The notes under the pieces are model-generated. The model was not told the DNA's origin and searched no databases. It saw only the letters and a list, made by a program, of their open reading frames with translations. Shown here in pieces: positions 16,705 to 24,771 of a stretch of 52,557 nucleotides of DNA. Location of the stretch: contig NZ_BNBY01000043.1 in NCBI RefSeq assembly GCF_014656195.1, forward strand, positions 1 through 52,557, in the 5' to 3' direction. This DNA is from Kitasatospora xanthocidica (GTDB taxonomy: Bacteria; Actinomycetota; Actinomycetes; Streptomycetales; Streptomycetaceae). Numbering within the stretch: the stretch's first letter is position 1; every line of letters starts with the position of its first letter. A program made the position numbers and the translations under genes.

Positions 16705-17181
16705 ATGTCCTCACTGAACGAACCCCGTTGGCTGGACCAGGACGAGATGGCCGCCTGGCGGGGCTTCGTCGTCGCGAGCAACCTGCTGAACCGCCGGCTG
16801 GAACGCCAGCTCAAGGAGGACTCAGGCCTCTCGCACCAGCAGTACGAGATCCTGGTGCACCTCTCCGCCGCCCCCGGCGACTCGCTGCGGATGACCGAAC
16901 TCGCCGACAAGCTCGTCACCTCCAAGAGCGGCCTGACCTACCAGGTCACCCAGCTGGAGCGGATGGGCTTGGCCGCCCGCCGCTCCTGTCCCAGTGACGT
17001 GCGCGGCGTCTTCGCCGAACTCACCGACCAGGGGCGGGAGATGCTGCGCCAGGCCGCGCCCGGGCACGTCGCCCTGGTCCGCGAGCTGCTGATCGACGTA
17101 CTCACCCGCGAACAGCTGGCCGTCCTCGCCGAGAGCCTCGGCACGGTGAGCGCCCGACTGCGGCTGGACGAGACGCCTTAG
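16705..17181 (+). CDS. MarR-family transcriptional regulator (probable redox/aromatic sensor)
   Basis: 158 residues with the MarR winged helix: LSHQQYEILVHLSAAPGD, the recognition region TELADKLVTSKSGLTYQVTQ, LERMGLAARR and the wing SDVRGVFAELT. The wing carries a cysteine (RRSCPSDVRG) that could act in redox sensing, though this residue is common in related proteins. Palindromes at 16630 and 16671 and again near the DoxX gene at 43.6 kb are its likely targets. Its stop overlaps that of the convergent sigma factor gene. Confidence 0.92.
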   Translation: MSSLNEPRWLDQDEMAAWRGFVVASNLLNRRLERQLKEDSGLSHQQYEILVHLSAAPGDSLRMTELADKLVTSKSGLTYQVTQLERMGLAARRSCPSDVRGVFAELTDQGREMLRQAAPGHVALVRELLIDVLTREQLAVLAESLGTVSARLRLDETP

Positions 17182-18644
17182 TCGTCTGCCTGGCCCTCCG
17201 TCCAGCCCTCCGTCCAGCCCTCCGTCCAGCCCTCCGCGAGGCCCGCCGCCCGGTCCCGCAGCAGCTCCCGCTCCCGCTCGTTGCGGGTCAGCTCCGCCGC
17301 CCGCTCGAACTCCGCCCTGGCCTCCTCCGCCCGCCCCAGCCGGGCCAGCAGGTCGCCCCGCACGCTCGGCAGCAGGTGGTAGCCGCGCAGGGCCGGTTCC
17401 GCCGCCAGCGCGTCCACCAGTTCCAGCGCCGCAGCCGGTCCCCGGGCCATCGACACGGCCACCGCCCGGTTCAACGCCACCACCGGGGACGGCGACAGCA
17501 CCAGCAGCCGCTCGTACAACGCGGCGATCGTCGCCCAGTCGGTGTCCGGGTAGCGCCGCGCCTTCGCGTGGCAGGCGGCGATCGCGGCCTGCACCGAGTA
17601 CGGCCCGGTGCCCGCCCGTTGCAGGGCGTCGAAGCCGCGCCGGATCAGCAGCCCGTCCCAGCGGGCCCGGTTCTGGTCCGCCAGCAGCACCGGCCGGCCG
17701 TCCGGCCCCGTCCGGGCGGCCGTGCGCGAGGCCTGGAACTCCAGCAGCGCCGCCAGCCCGTGCGCCTCCGGCTCGGCCGGCATCAGCGCGGCGAGCACCC
17801 GGGCCAGCCGCAGCGCGTCCTCGCACAGCCCGGGGCGGAGCAGATCGTCCCCCGCGGTCGCCGAGTAGCCCTCGTTGAAGATCAGGTAGATGACCTCCAG
17901 CACCGACGACAGCCGCTGCGCCCGGTCCTCCCCGTACGGCACCTCGAACGGCACCGCCGCCCCGGCCAGCGCCCGCTTCGCCCGGACGATCCGCTGCGCC
18001 ACCGTCGGCTCGGGGACCAGGAAGGCGCGGGCGATCTCCGGGGTGGTCAGCCCGCCGAGCAGCCGGAGGGTGAGCGCGATCCGCGCCTCCGCCGACAGCA
18101 CCGGGTGGCAGGCGGTGAAGATCAGCCGCAGCAGGTCGTCGTCGATGTCGTCCGGCTCGGCCGGCGCCGGCGCCGGCACGTCCTCCAACGAGCGCCCCAC
18201 CTCGGCGAGTTTGCGCGCGTACACCTCCCGGCGGCGGACCAGGTCGATCGCCCGGTGCTTGGCGGTGGCCGTCAGCCAGGCGCCCGGGTTGTCCGGGACG
18301 CCCTCCCGCGGCCACCGCTCCAGCGCGGCCACCAGCGCGTCCTGCGCCAGCTCTTCGGCTATCCCCACGTCCCGGACGATCCGGGTCACCCCGGCGATGA
18401 TCCGGGCGGACTCGATCCGGAACACGGCCTCGACGGCCTCGGTCGCCGAGCCGTCCGCCGTCGTGCCGGCTGTCGTGTCCGCCGCCACGCCGGTCACCGT
18501 CGTGCCGGCTGTCGTGTCCGCCGCCACGCCGGTCACCGTCGTGCCGGCTGTCGTGTCCGCCGCCACGCCGGTCACCGTCGTGCCGTCCGCCGCCAGGTCG
18601 TTCGTCGCGGTGTCGTGCGCCGCTGCCCTCTCCGTCACGGCCAC
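17178..18644 (-). CDS. ECF sigma factor, ECF42 group with TPR-like C-terminal extension
   Basis: 488 residues. Residues ~70-145 carry sigma region 2 (ESARIIAGVTRIVRDVGIAE, ELAQDALVAALERWP) and ~185-235 region 4 (LTLRLLGGLTTPEIARAFLV, PEPTVAQRIVRAKRAL). The long C-terminal part (LSSVLEVIYLIFNEGYSATA, ALYERLLVLSPSPVVALNRA) is the DUF6596/TPR-type extension defining ECF42, thought to replace an anti-sigma factor in control. The DGPF gene directly upstream is the classic ECF42 partner. Oddities: a 13-residue repeat TTVTGVAADTTAG three times near the N-terminus and EGWT repeats at the C-terminus. GTG start 18644, 50 bases after the DGPF stop. Confidence 0.93.
   Translation of the reverse strand: MAVTERAAAHDTATNDLAADGTTVTGVAADTTAGTTVTGVAADTTAGTTVTGVAADTTAGTTADGSATEAVEAVFRIESARIIAGVTRIVRDVGIAEELAQDALVAALERWPREGVPDNPGAWLTATAKHRAIDLVRRREVYARKLAEVGRSLEDVPAPAPAEPDDIDDDLLRLIFTACHPVLSAEARIALTLRLLGGLTTPEIARAFLVPEPTVAQRIVRAKRALAGAAVPFEVPYGEDRAQRLSSVLEVIYLIFNEGYSATAGDDLLRPGLCEDALRLARVLAALMPAEPEAHGLAALLEFQASRTAARTGPDGRPVLLADQNRARWDGLLIRRGFDALQRAGTGPYSVQAAIAACHAKARRYPDTDWATIAALYERLLVLSPSPVVALNRAVAVSMARGPAAALELVDALAAEPALRGYHLLPSVRGDLLARLGRAEEARAEFERAAELTRNERERELLRDRAAGLAEGWTEGWTEGWTEGQADD
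17193..17234. repeat. 12-bp tandem repeat at the 3' end of the ECF42 gene
   Basis: Three identical 12-bp units plus a partial one encode EGWT-EGWT-EGWT-EGQ just before the stop codon. Confidence 0.9.
18465..18581. repeat. 39-bp tandem repeat (3 copies) near the 5' end of the ECF42 gene
   Basis: Near-identical 39-bp units encode TTVTGVAADTTAG at residues 22-34, 35-47 and 48-60, ahead of sigma region 2. In frame and recent-looking. Confidence 0.9.
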
Positions 18645-18693
18645 CCATCAGAGCAGCCGACGGAGAGGGAGGCAAACACCGCCGCGACCACTG

Positions 18694-19065
18694 CTACTTC
18701 GGGAGCTGCGGCTGCTCGTCGATCTGCCGGACCTCAGCCCCGACGCTCCAGCCCGCCGGGTGGGTCTGCAGGAAGCGACGGGTCCACTCCAGGGCCTCGG
18801 CCCGGTCCTTGCACTGCAGGATGGCGTAGCCGCCGATGACCTCCTTGGTCTCGGTGAACGGCCCGTCGGTGTGGCCGAGCTTGCCCTCGTTCCAGGTCAG
18901 CCGGGTGCCCTGGGCGGTCGGGGTCAGCCCGGCGGTCTCCAGCATCACCCCGGCCTTGGTGATCTCCTCGAACAGGGCTCCCATCCGCTGTTCGAAACCG
19001 GGGTCCGGCTCCCAGTCGGCACTGGCCTGCTCGTCGATCCGGATCAGCGTCATGTAGCGCGGCAT
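18694..19065 (-). CDS. YciI-like DGPF-domain protein
   Basis: 123 residues starting MPRYMTLIRIDEQ. Carries the diagnostic DGPF motif in GHTDGPFTETKEVIGGYAIL and the YCII fold. DGPF proteins are encoded beside ECF42 sigma factors, where they are required for or modulate sigma activity; enzymatic function is not established. First gene of the two-gene leftward operon; the promoter must lie in the 274-base divergent region before the gene at 19340. Confidence 0.93.
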   Translation of the reverse strand: MPRYMTLIRIDEQASADWEPDPGFEQRMGALFEEITKAGVMLETAGLTPTAQGTRLTWNEGKLGHTDGPFTETKEVIGGYAILQCKDRAEALEWTRRFLQTHPAGWSVGAEVRQIDEQPQLPK

Positions 19066-19276
19066 GGTGACTCCTCGGTAGGTCGGGCGGGGTCTCTCCC
19101 CACCTCTCACCCCTGCGTCGAACGGGCCGGCGCCGTTTCGACACCCGCCGCGAAGAAATCTTCCGCCGATTCCGGCGGGCCGCGCCGAGGAGTCCGCAGA
19201 TCCCGGTCGATCCCGGTCTTCCTCATCGCAGCTGCGGATGAATAGGGCCCTTCGGGCTGGTATCTGCGAATGTCCG

Positions 19277-19339
19277 GGCGCTCCCCCGGGTAGTCCTCCT
19301 CCCGGGCCGCAGCGCAGCGGCCCGGGAGGAGGGAGCGCC
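19277..19339 (+). promoter_or_regulatory. Large stem-loop enclosing the ribosome site of the next gene
   Basis: CCTCCTCCCGGGCCGC (19295-19310) pairs perfectly with 19317-19332 across a 6-base loop, and GGCGCTCCC (19277-19285) pairs with 19331-19339 to extend the stem. The right arm contains GGGAGGAGGGAG, the Shine-Dalgarno of the gene starting at 19340, and ends at the base before its ATG. If formed in RNA it would block translation, as in RNA thermometers or attenuators. A role as a plain terminator is less likely because the upstream gene runs the other way. Confidence 0.6.
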
Positions 19340-19819
19340 ATGACCCCCGCGAGACCCACCGTCCGGCTGCACGGCCACCTCGACCGGCCCGCCGAGCTGA
19401 CCGTCGACCAGCTGCGCGCCCTCCCGGCCCACCGGGTCGACGTCAGCTTCGACTGCCGGACGGAGGGCGAGCAGCGCCACGGCTACGAGGGCCCGGCGCT
19501 GCTCGACGTGCTGCGCGCGGCCCGCCCCCGGATCGACTTCTCCGGGCGCAAGCAGCGGCTGCGTTTCCTGCTCTCCGTGGTCGGCGCCGACGGCCACCGG
19601 GCGGTGGTCTCCTGGGCCGAGATCGACCCGGAGTTCGGCGCCGGGCGGATCCTGCTGGCCACCAGCATGGACGGTGCCCCGCTGGACGCGGTCGGTCCGC
19701 AGCTCGTCGTACCCGACGACCACTGCGGCGCCCGCTACGTCAGCGCCGTCACCGCGGTCTGGCTCGGCCCCCTCGGCGATCCGGCACCCGTCGGCGATCC
19801 GGCGCCCCTTGGCGGGTAG
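19340..19819 (+). CDS. Small molybdopterin-dependent oxidoreductase-like domain protein
   Basis: 159 residues. Resembles the sulfite oxidase/YedY molybdopterin-binding fold: LTVDQLRALPAHRVDVSFDC with the fold's cysteine (C42-like position after VSFD), GYEGPALLDVLRAARP, FLLSVVGADGHRAVVSWAE and GPQLVVPDDHCGARYVSAVT. At this size it covers only the core, so it may be a stand-alone pterin- or ligand-binding domain. No Tat or Sec signal, so cytoplasmic. Very strong GGAGGAGGG ribosome site, buried in the stem-loop at 19277. The C-terminus has a duplicated GDPAP motif. Confidence 0.75.
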   Translation: MTPARPTVRLHGHLDRPAELTVDQLRALPAHRVDVSFDCRTEGEQRHGYEGPALLDVLRAARPRIDFSGRKQRLRFLLSVVGADGHRAVVSWAEIDPEFGAGRILLATSMDGAPLDAVGPQLVVPDDHCGARYVSAVTAVWLGPLGDPAPVGDPAPLGG

Positions 19820-19858
19820 CGCCGCGGTCCCCCGACCCGCCGCTGCGACCGCTGCGCC

Positions 19859-20980
19859 CTACCGCGACTGCTGCGCCGCCTTGGGCCGCAGCTCCGGCGG
19901 CAGTGGCCGCGCGCCCGACAGCCGTACGGCGGCGCCGCGGGCGAGCTCGAAGGCGGCCACCGGGTCGTCGTGGCCGGTCCACGGGTAACAGCCGCACCAC
20001 GGTCCGATCGCCCGGAACTGCTCCAGCGCGATGCGGTGCAGCTCGGCCTTGGCCGCGAAGTGGGCGAGCAGGTGCCGCAGGACCGGCAGCCGCTCGTGGT
20101 CGGGGCGGACCTGGGCGAGGGCGGCCGCGACCTTCCGGACCGGCTGCCTGCCCAACTCGCCGCCCAGGGTCGTGCCGAGGGTCCCGCGCTGCTCCAGCTC
20201 GTGCAGTGCGTGCAGGTAGAGGCCGGGCAGCGGGCTGCCGGCCGGGGCCCGCTTGAGCGCCCGCTTGGCGAAGGCCAGCATCTTCTGGTCCGAGCCGAAC
20301 CACTTGGCGCACCAGTACTGCATGCCCTGCCAGTGGCCCTCGTAGTGGAACGGCGCCCGCTCGACCAGGCCGCGCCACAGCTCCTCGAACTGCTTGTGCG
20401 AGCACCGCGCGCCGCGGGCGGCGGTCACCATGACCACCCAGGGGGCCGGGTTGGCCGGGTCCAGCAGGGAGGCCCGTTTCGCGGCCTCGATGGCCGCGGG
20501 CAGCATGGCCCGGAAGGTCCGCATGGCTTCCTCGGGCACCTCGTGCGCGTACCCGGTGCCGCGGACCGCCCAGGCCTCGTGCACCATCAGGGCGGCCTCC
20601 AGGGCGGCCGCGTCGCAGTTGCCCGGGTCGGCGGCGCGCCAGGCCCTGAGCCAGCCCGCGTCCTGCTCGGCGAGGGAGGTCAGCAGTTCGAACCGCGACC
20701 AGTGCTCGTCCCAGTCCTGCCCGGCGGCGGCCTCGACGTACGCGGCGGCGGGCTTCCAGTTCCCGGCCCGGGCCGCCTCGGCTGTCGCCAGGGACTCCTG
20801 GCGGCGGTGCGGGGGCGGCGGCGGCCCGGCGCGGCCCGGGTCGAGCCGGTCGCGGGGGGCCAGACCGTACGCGGGCGGGTCGAACTCGGTGCGCGCCCAG
20901 TTCCGGGCCCGGTTCGTTCGCACCCTGAGGACGGCGACGTAGGCGAGAATGCCCAGCAGGCCGAAGATGAGGTATGTCAC
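19859..20980 (-). CDS. Membrane-anchored helical-repeat protein of unknown function
   Basis: 373 residues. An N-terminal hydrophobic helix (MTYLIFGLLGILAYVAVLRV) could be a membrane anchor with the rest in the cytoplasm. The body is helix-rich and TPR/alpha-solenoid-like (AAEAARAGNWKPAAAYVEAA-type helices; AIEAAKRASLLDPANPAPW), with Trp/Tyr clusters (HYEGHWQGMQYWCAKWFGS). I do not recognise the family by name; related actinobacterial proteins are annotated hypothetical. GTG start at 20980. Convergent with the gene at 19340. Confidence 0.7.
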   Translation of the reverse strand: MTYLIFGLLGILAYVAVLRVRTNRARNWARTEFDPPAYGLAPRDRLDPGRAGPPPPPHRRQESLATAEAARAGNWKPAAAYVEAAAGQDWDEHWSRFELLTSLAEQDAGWLRAWRAADPGNCDAAALEAALMVHEAWAVRGTGYAHEVPEEAMRTFRAMLPAAIEAAKRASLLDPANPAPWVVMVTAARGARCSHKQFEELWRGLVERAPFHYEGHWQGMQYWCAKWFGSDQKMLAFAKRALKRAPAGSPLPGLYLHALHELEQRGTLGTTLGGELGRQPVRKVAAALAQVRPDHERLPVLRHLLAHFAAKAELHRIALEQFRAIGPWCGCYPWTGHDDPVAAFELARGAAVRLSGARPLPPELRPKAAQQSR

Positions 20981-21080
20981 GGCCGAGCATCATCCCTGGC
21001 CGCGACGGGTGCGGGCAACGCGGTCACGGGCGGGGCGGATGCGGTGAAAAGGCTCGCCGGAGCCGGGTTTCCGTGCCAAC

Positions 21081-21608
21081 ATGCCCCATATGGGGACGAT
21101 TCTGCACGGGGCCCTGGTGACGCTCCGACCGGCCACCACCGACGACATCCCGGCCCTGGCGGCCATCCGCGGGACGCCCGAGGTGTTCGCCCGCTGGCGG
21201 GGCGGCGACGACCTGCCCGCGGAGGTCGCCAACGACCTGGAATCGCCCGACACCGAGACCTTCGCGATCGACCTGGGCGGCCAGGTCGTCGGCGCCATCC
21301 AGTGGTACGCGAACAACGACGACGAGTACCGGCACGCCGGGATGGACCTCTACCTCGAACCGTCGGTGCACGGCCTGGGCCTGGGCACCGACGCGGTGCG
21401 CACCATGGCCCGGTACCTGGTGCACGAGCACCACTACCACCGGCTGGTGATCGACCCGGCCGCGGACAACCTCGCCGCGATCCGCTGCTACACCAAGGTC
21501 GGCTTCCGCACGGTCGGCACCATGCGCCAGTACGAGCGCGGGTCGGACGGCACCTGGCACGACAACCTGCTGATGGACCTGCTCGCGGAGGAACTGATCG
21601 ACGGCTGA
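21081..21608 (+). CDS. GNAT acetyltransferase, AAC(6')-like
   Basis: 175 residues. GNAT fold: VTLRPATTDDIPALAAIRGT, IDLGGQVVGAIQWYANND, motif A VHGLGLGTDAVRTMARYLVH and DPAADNLAAIRCYTKVGFRT. The layout, including the YLVHEHHYHRLVIDPA segment, matches the group containing aminoglycoside 6'-acetyltransferases and related enzymes, so aminoglycoside modification is possible but not shown. ATG 21081 chosen; ATG 21090 (MGTILHG) is an alternative. Divergent from the gene at 19859. Confidence 0.82.
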   Translation: MPHMGTILHGALVTLRPATTDDIPALAAIRGTPEVFARWRGGDDLPAEVANDLESPDTETFAIDLGGQVVGAIQWYANNDDEYRHAGMDLYLEPSVHGLGLGTDAVRTMARYLVHEHHYHRLVIDPAADNLAAIRCYTKVGFRTVGTMRQYERGSDGTWHDNLLMDLLAEELIDG

Positions 21609-21661
21609 CGGCGGCGCCGGAACCGGCAGCGCCAGCCGTCAACCGGCAGCCCCCGGAACCG

Positions 21662-22696
21662 TCAGCCCCGGCCCGGCCGTTCCGGGGCCGGGCAGCCGCA
21701 GGAGCGCCGCACCACCAGCCGGGCCGGGAAGGTCCGGGCGCCGGCGGCGCGGAACTCCGCCCCGCCGAGGACGAGCTCCAGCGCCGCGCGGGCCATCTCG
21801 TCCTGCGCGGTGGTGACGGTGGTCAGCGCGGGCCCGGCGATCACCGCCTCGGCGATGTCGTCGAAGCCCGCCACCGCGAGGTCCTCCGGCACCCGGATCC
21901 CCAGGTCGTCGGCGGCCCGGAGCAGGCCGATCGCCTGGTCGTCGGTCGCGCAGAACACGGCGGACGGCCGGTCGGGGCGGGCCAGCAGGGCGTGCGCCTC
22001 GGCGTGCGCCCGGACGCGGTCGAACGGGGCCGGGGTGAGCCGCCCCTCGGTGTCCAGCCCGGCCTCCTCCAGCGCGGCCGCCCAGCCGGCCGTCCGCGCG
22101 GTGACCGGGTCGTGCGGGCTGAGCGCCAGGGTGCCGCCGAAGCAGTGCACCTCGGGGTGCCCGTGCCCGAGCAGGTGGTGGACCACCTCGCGGGCGCCGC
22201 CCTCGTCGTCCGCGACCACGGCCACGCCGTCGGGGCTCTCCGTACGGTGGTGCAGCAGGACGACGGGGGTGCCGTCGGCCACGTCGAAGCCGGTCAGCCC
22301 GGGGGTGGCCGGGTCCTGGGTGACCAGGATCAGGCCGTCCACCTGCATGCCGAGGAAGGCGCGGATGTAGTGGGCCTCGCGCTCGTCGGCGTAGTCGGAG
22401 TTGCCGATCAGCAGCAGCCTGCCGTGTTCGGTGGCGGCCTGCTCGACGGCGTGCGCCAGCCCGGCGAAGAACGGCTGCCGGGCGTCCGGGACGACCATCC
22501 CGAGCAGGTCGGTCCGGCGCCGTGCCATGGCCTGGGCGACCCGGTTGGGCCGGTAGCCGAGCTCCTCGACCGCCGCGAGCACCCGCGCCCGGGTCGCCGC
22601 CGCCACCGGCCGCGGCCCGTCGTTGATCACATAACTCACGACCGCCGTGGACGTCCCCGCCGCCCGCGCCACATCGTCCCGCGTCACCCTTGCCAT
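21662..22696 (-). CDS. LacI-family transcriptional regulator
   Basis: 344 residues. N-terminal LacI helix-turn-helix (VTRDDVARAAGTSTAVVSYV) with hinge helix (ELGYRPNRVAQAMAR), then a periplasmic-binding-protein-like sensor (LGMVVPDARQPFFAGLAHAV; DGLILVTQD; VAVVADDEGGAREVVHHLLG; SAVFCATDDQAIGLLRAADD; LAVAGFDDIAEA). The C-terminus VVRRSCGCP is typical of actinobacterial members. Usually a sugar-responsive repressor, but no sugar transporter or glycosidase lies nearby in this window, so targets are unknown. Confidence 0.93.
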   Translation of the reverse strand: MARVTRDDVARAAGTSTAVVSYVINDGPRPVAAATRARVLAAVEELGYRPNRVAQAMARRRTDLLGMVVPDARQPFFAGLAHAVEQAATEHGRLLLIGNSDYADEREAHYIRAFLGMQVDGLILVTQDPATPGLTGFDVADGTPVVLLHHRTESPDGVAVVADDEGGAREVVHHLLGHGHPEVHCFGGTLALSPHDPVTARTAGWAAALEEAGLDTEGRLTPAPFDRVRAHAEAHALLARPDRPSAVFCATDDQAIGLLRAADDLGIRVPEDLAVAGFDDIAEAVIAGPALTTVTTAQDEMARAALELVLGGAEFRAAGARTFPARLVVRRSCGCPAPERPGRG

Positions 22697-22852
22697 GACC
22701 GTTGAGCCTACACACCGCCTCCGACCAGCGACTTTCCCGAGCCGCCGGGCCGGCCCCGATCGGGCGCCCCGGCTTGCGGGGCGGGTGGCACCCTGCCGAC
22801 GCTTGCGGGACGGGCGGCGTTCGGGGCCGCCGCCGACCGTGGGAGCGGGTCG

Positions 22853-23866
22853 ATGAGCACGCCGCCACAGCGCCGGGAGCCGCACCCCCGGGAGCCGCAC
22901 CGCCGAGAGTCGTACGGTCGGGAGCCGCACCCCCGGGCCGTCCGGTCACCGCGCCGCGCCACCCGGCCGCGGGTCCGCATCCCCGCCCGGGCCCGTACCG
23001 CGGGCGCGGCCAGGCCGAAGGTCCGGCCCTGGCGCGCGTACGGCGTGCTGGTGGCGATCGTGCTGTCCGTCGTCGCCGGGCTGCTGCTCTACCTCGACGA
23101 ACGCTCCAGCCGCAGCCACCCCCAGGTCATCGGCACCGTGCCCGGACCGGACTTCCTGGAGGTGGACGTGACGCTCCAGCGGGTGGACGCGGCCGCGCAG
23201 ACGCTCACCGCGAAGGTCCTGGTCCTGCCGCACGGCGCGCTGGAGGCGGCCGACGACACGCTGGTGCCGGCCCGGGACATCGTGCTGGAGACCACCTCGC
23301 TGGAGCAGACCTCGCTGAAGTACCCGGCCGGGCAGCAGATCGCCTCCAGCACGGTGACGTTCAACCTGCTCGACGGGCGGGTCACGGACTACCCGTTCGA
23401 CCGCTACCACGCGCTGATCGGCTTCCAGGCCGGCGTCGGCGGGCAGCCCGTGCCGGTGGTGATCGGGCTCCAGGAGGCCGACCCGTTCTTCGCCTTCAAG
23501 CAGAGCGCCAAGGTGAGCGAGGGCGGTGCCGTCGCGGTCACCGAGCGGATCAGCCGCTCGCGCAGCACCTTCATCCTGGCCTGGTTCATGATGGCGGCGA
23601 TGTGGGCGCTGGCGCTGTCCGTCCTGGTGGCGGCCTGGCTGATCGTCCGGCAGCGGCGCGGGATCGTCTGGCCCGCCCTCGGCTGGATGGCGGCCACCCT
23701 GTTCGCCCTGGTCGGCATGCGCAACGCCGCGCCCGGCAGCCCGCCGATCGGTTCGCTGCTGGACTACGCGGCGTTCTTCTGGGCGGAGCTGCTGGTCGCG
23801 GTCGGCCTGACCATGGTGGTGGTGAACGGCGCCCGGATCGAGGGCGGCCACCCGCCCGGCCCGTAG
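22853..23866 (+). CDS. DUF4436 family membrane protein
   Basis: 337 residues. Residues ~1-60 are basic, with REPHPREPHRRE repeats, and predicted cytoplasmic. One TM helix (YGVLVAIVLSVVAGLLLYL, ~63-81) precedes an extracytoplasmic beta-rich region (FLEVDVTLQRVDAAAQTLTA; VTDYPFDRYHALIGF, the typical DUF4436 motif); then three more TM helices at the C-terminus (FILAWFMMAAMWALALSVLV; LGWMAATLFALVGM; AELLVAVGLTMVVV). Function unknown. Divergent from LacI with 156 bases between them, which hold a GCTTGCGGG direct repeat. Confidence 0.88.
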   Translation: MSTPPQRREPHPREPHRRESYGREPHPRAVRSPRRATRPRVRIPARARTAGAARPKVRPWRAYGVLVAIVLSVVAGLLLYLDERSSRSHPQVIGTVPGPDFLEVDVTLQRVDAAAQTLTAKVLVLPHGALEAADDTLVPARDIVLETTSLEQTSLKYPAGQQIASSTVTFNLLDGRVTDYPFDRYHALIGFQAGVGGQPVPVVIGLQEADPFFAFKQSAKVSEGGAVAVTERISRSRSTFILAWFMMAAMWALALSVLVAAWLIVRQRRGIVWPALGWMAATLFALVGMRNAAPGSPPIGSLLDYAAFFWAELLVAVGLTMVVVNGARIEGGHPPGP

Positions 23867-23891
23867 CGCCCCGGCCCGTAGCGCCCTCGGC

Positions 23892-24647
23892 TCAGGCGGC
23901 GTCGGGTACGAGCACCGTCAGCGAGGTCTCCTGCGGCAGGAAGCCCAGCGACTCGTACAGGCGGCGGGCCGGGTTGCCCTCGCTGACCACCAGGTGCACG
24001 TGGGCGAGCCCGCGTACGGCGGCGTCCGCGACCGTCCCGCGCAGCAGGTCGGCGCCGAGGCCGCGGTAGCCGCGCCGGGGGTGGCGGAAGACCTCGGCGA
24101 CCCAGGGCCGGCCGTCGCGGTCGGTCAGGACCACCCCGGCGACCACCCGGTCCTCGGCGTCCACGGCGAGCAGGCTGGACGGCAGGACCGGGCCGATGAT
24201 CTTCCCGGCGAGCAGCGGGCCGAGCCGCTCGGAGAGCGCCCCCGCGTCGTCGCCCGGGAAGTGGTCGACGTGCCCGGGCCCGAAGGCGGCCCGCCAGGCC
24301 TCGAACAGCTCCTCCGGCGCCCGGTCGCAGGGCACCGCCCGCAGGCCCTCGCGCAGCGGCGCCCCGGCCCAGTCGGCGGGCGGCGGGTCGGCCCGCAGGT
24401 CCCGCCGGAAGGTGTGGGCGTGCCGCAGCACCGTCGCGCCGCCGGCCACCAGCCGCTGCCCGAGTTCGGGGCTGCCGGAGACCGCCCACCCGGGCAGCTC
24501 GGCCCGGATGTACGCGGCCGCGTCCACCGAGTCGTCCAGCACCTCCAGCAGGTCGGCCCAGGGGCGGCCGTCCCGCTCGCCCGGCAGGTAGCGCAGCACC
24601 GCGGTGCCGTCGCCGTCGTACCTGACCACCCGGTCGGCCTCGGCCAT
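23892..24647 (-). CDS. GNAT family N-acetyltransferase (two-domain)
   Basis: 251 residues. The C-terminal half has the acetyl-CoA motifs: SLLAVDAEDRVVAGVVLTDR, VFRHPRRGYRGLGADLLRG (motif A R/Q-x-x-G-x-G/A variant) and LHLVVSEGNPARRLYESLGF-like end. The N-terminal ~120 residues look like a degenerate GNAT-type domain (YLPGERDGRPWADLLEVLDD). Start MAEADRV chosen over an upstream MKRGG start. Substrate unknown; convergent with DUF4436. Confidence 0.85.
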   Translation of the reverse strand: MAEADRVVRYDGDGTAVLRYLPGERDGRPWADLLEVLDDSVDAAAYIRAELPGWAVSGSPELGQRLVAGGATVLRHAHTFRRDLRADPPPADWAGAPLREGLRAVPCDRAPEELFEAWRAAFGPGHVDHFPGDDAGALSERLGPLLAGKIIGPVLPSSLLAVDAEDRVVAGVVLTDRDGRPWVAEVFRHPRRGYRGLGADLLRGTVADAAVRGLAHVHLVVSEGNPARRLYESLGFLPQETSLTVLVPDAA

Positions 24648-24771
24648 GGCCCCACCCCTCTTCACGTGTTCGCACGGGATTCGTTCGTCGGCGGCCCATG
24701 CTCACCAGAACCCGGCCCCCGGGCAACCGGTTTTCCGGCGGAGGGGCCGCTCCCGCGGGACCCGGGGCGGC

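Noticed and set aside
19277..19339. Terminator for the gene upstream of 19340
   Set aside because: The upstream gene (DGPF) is transcribed away from this site, and the hairpin holds the next gene's ribosome site.
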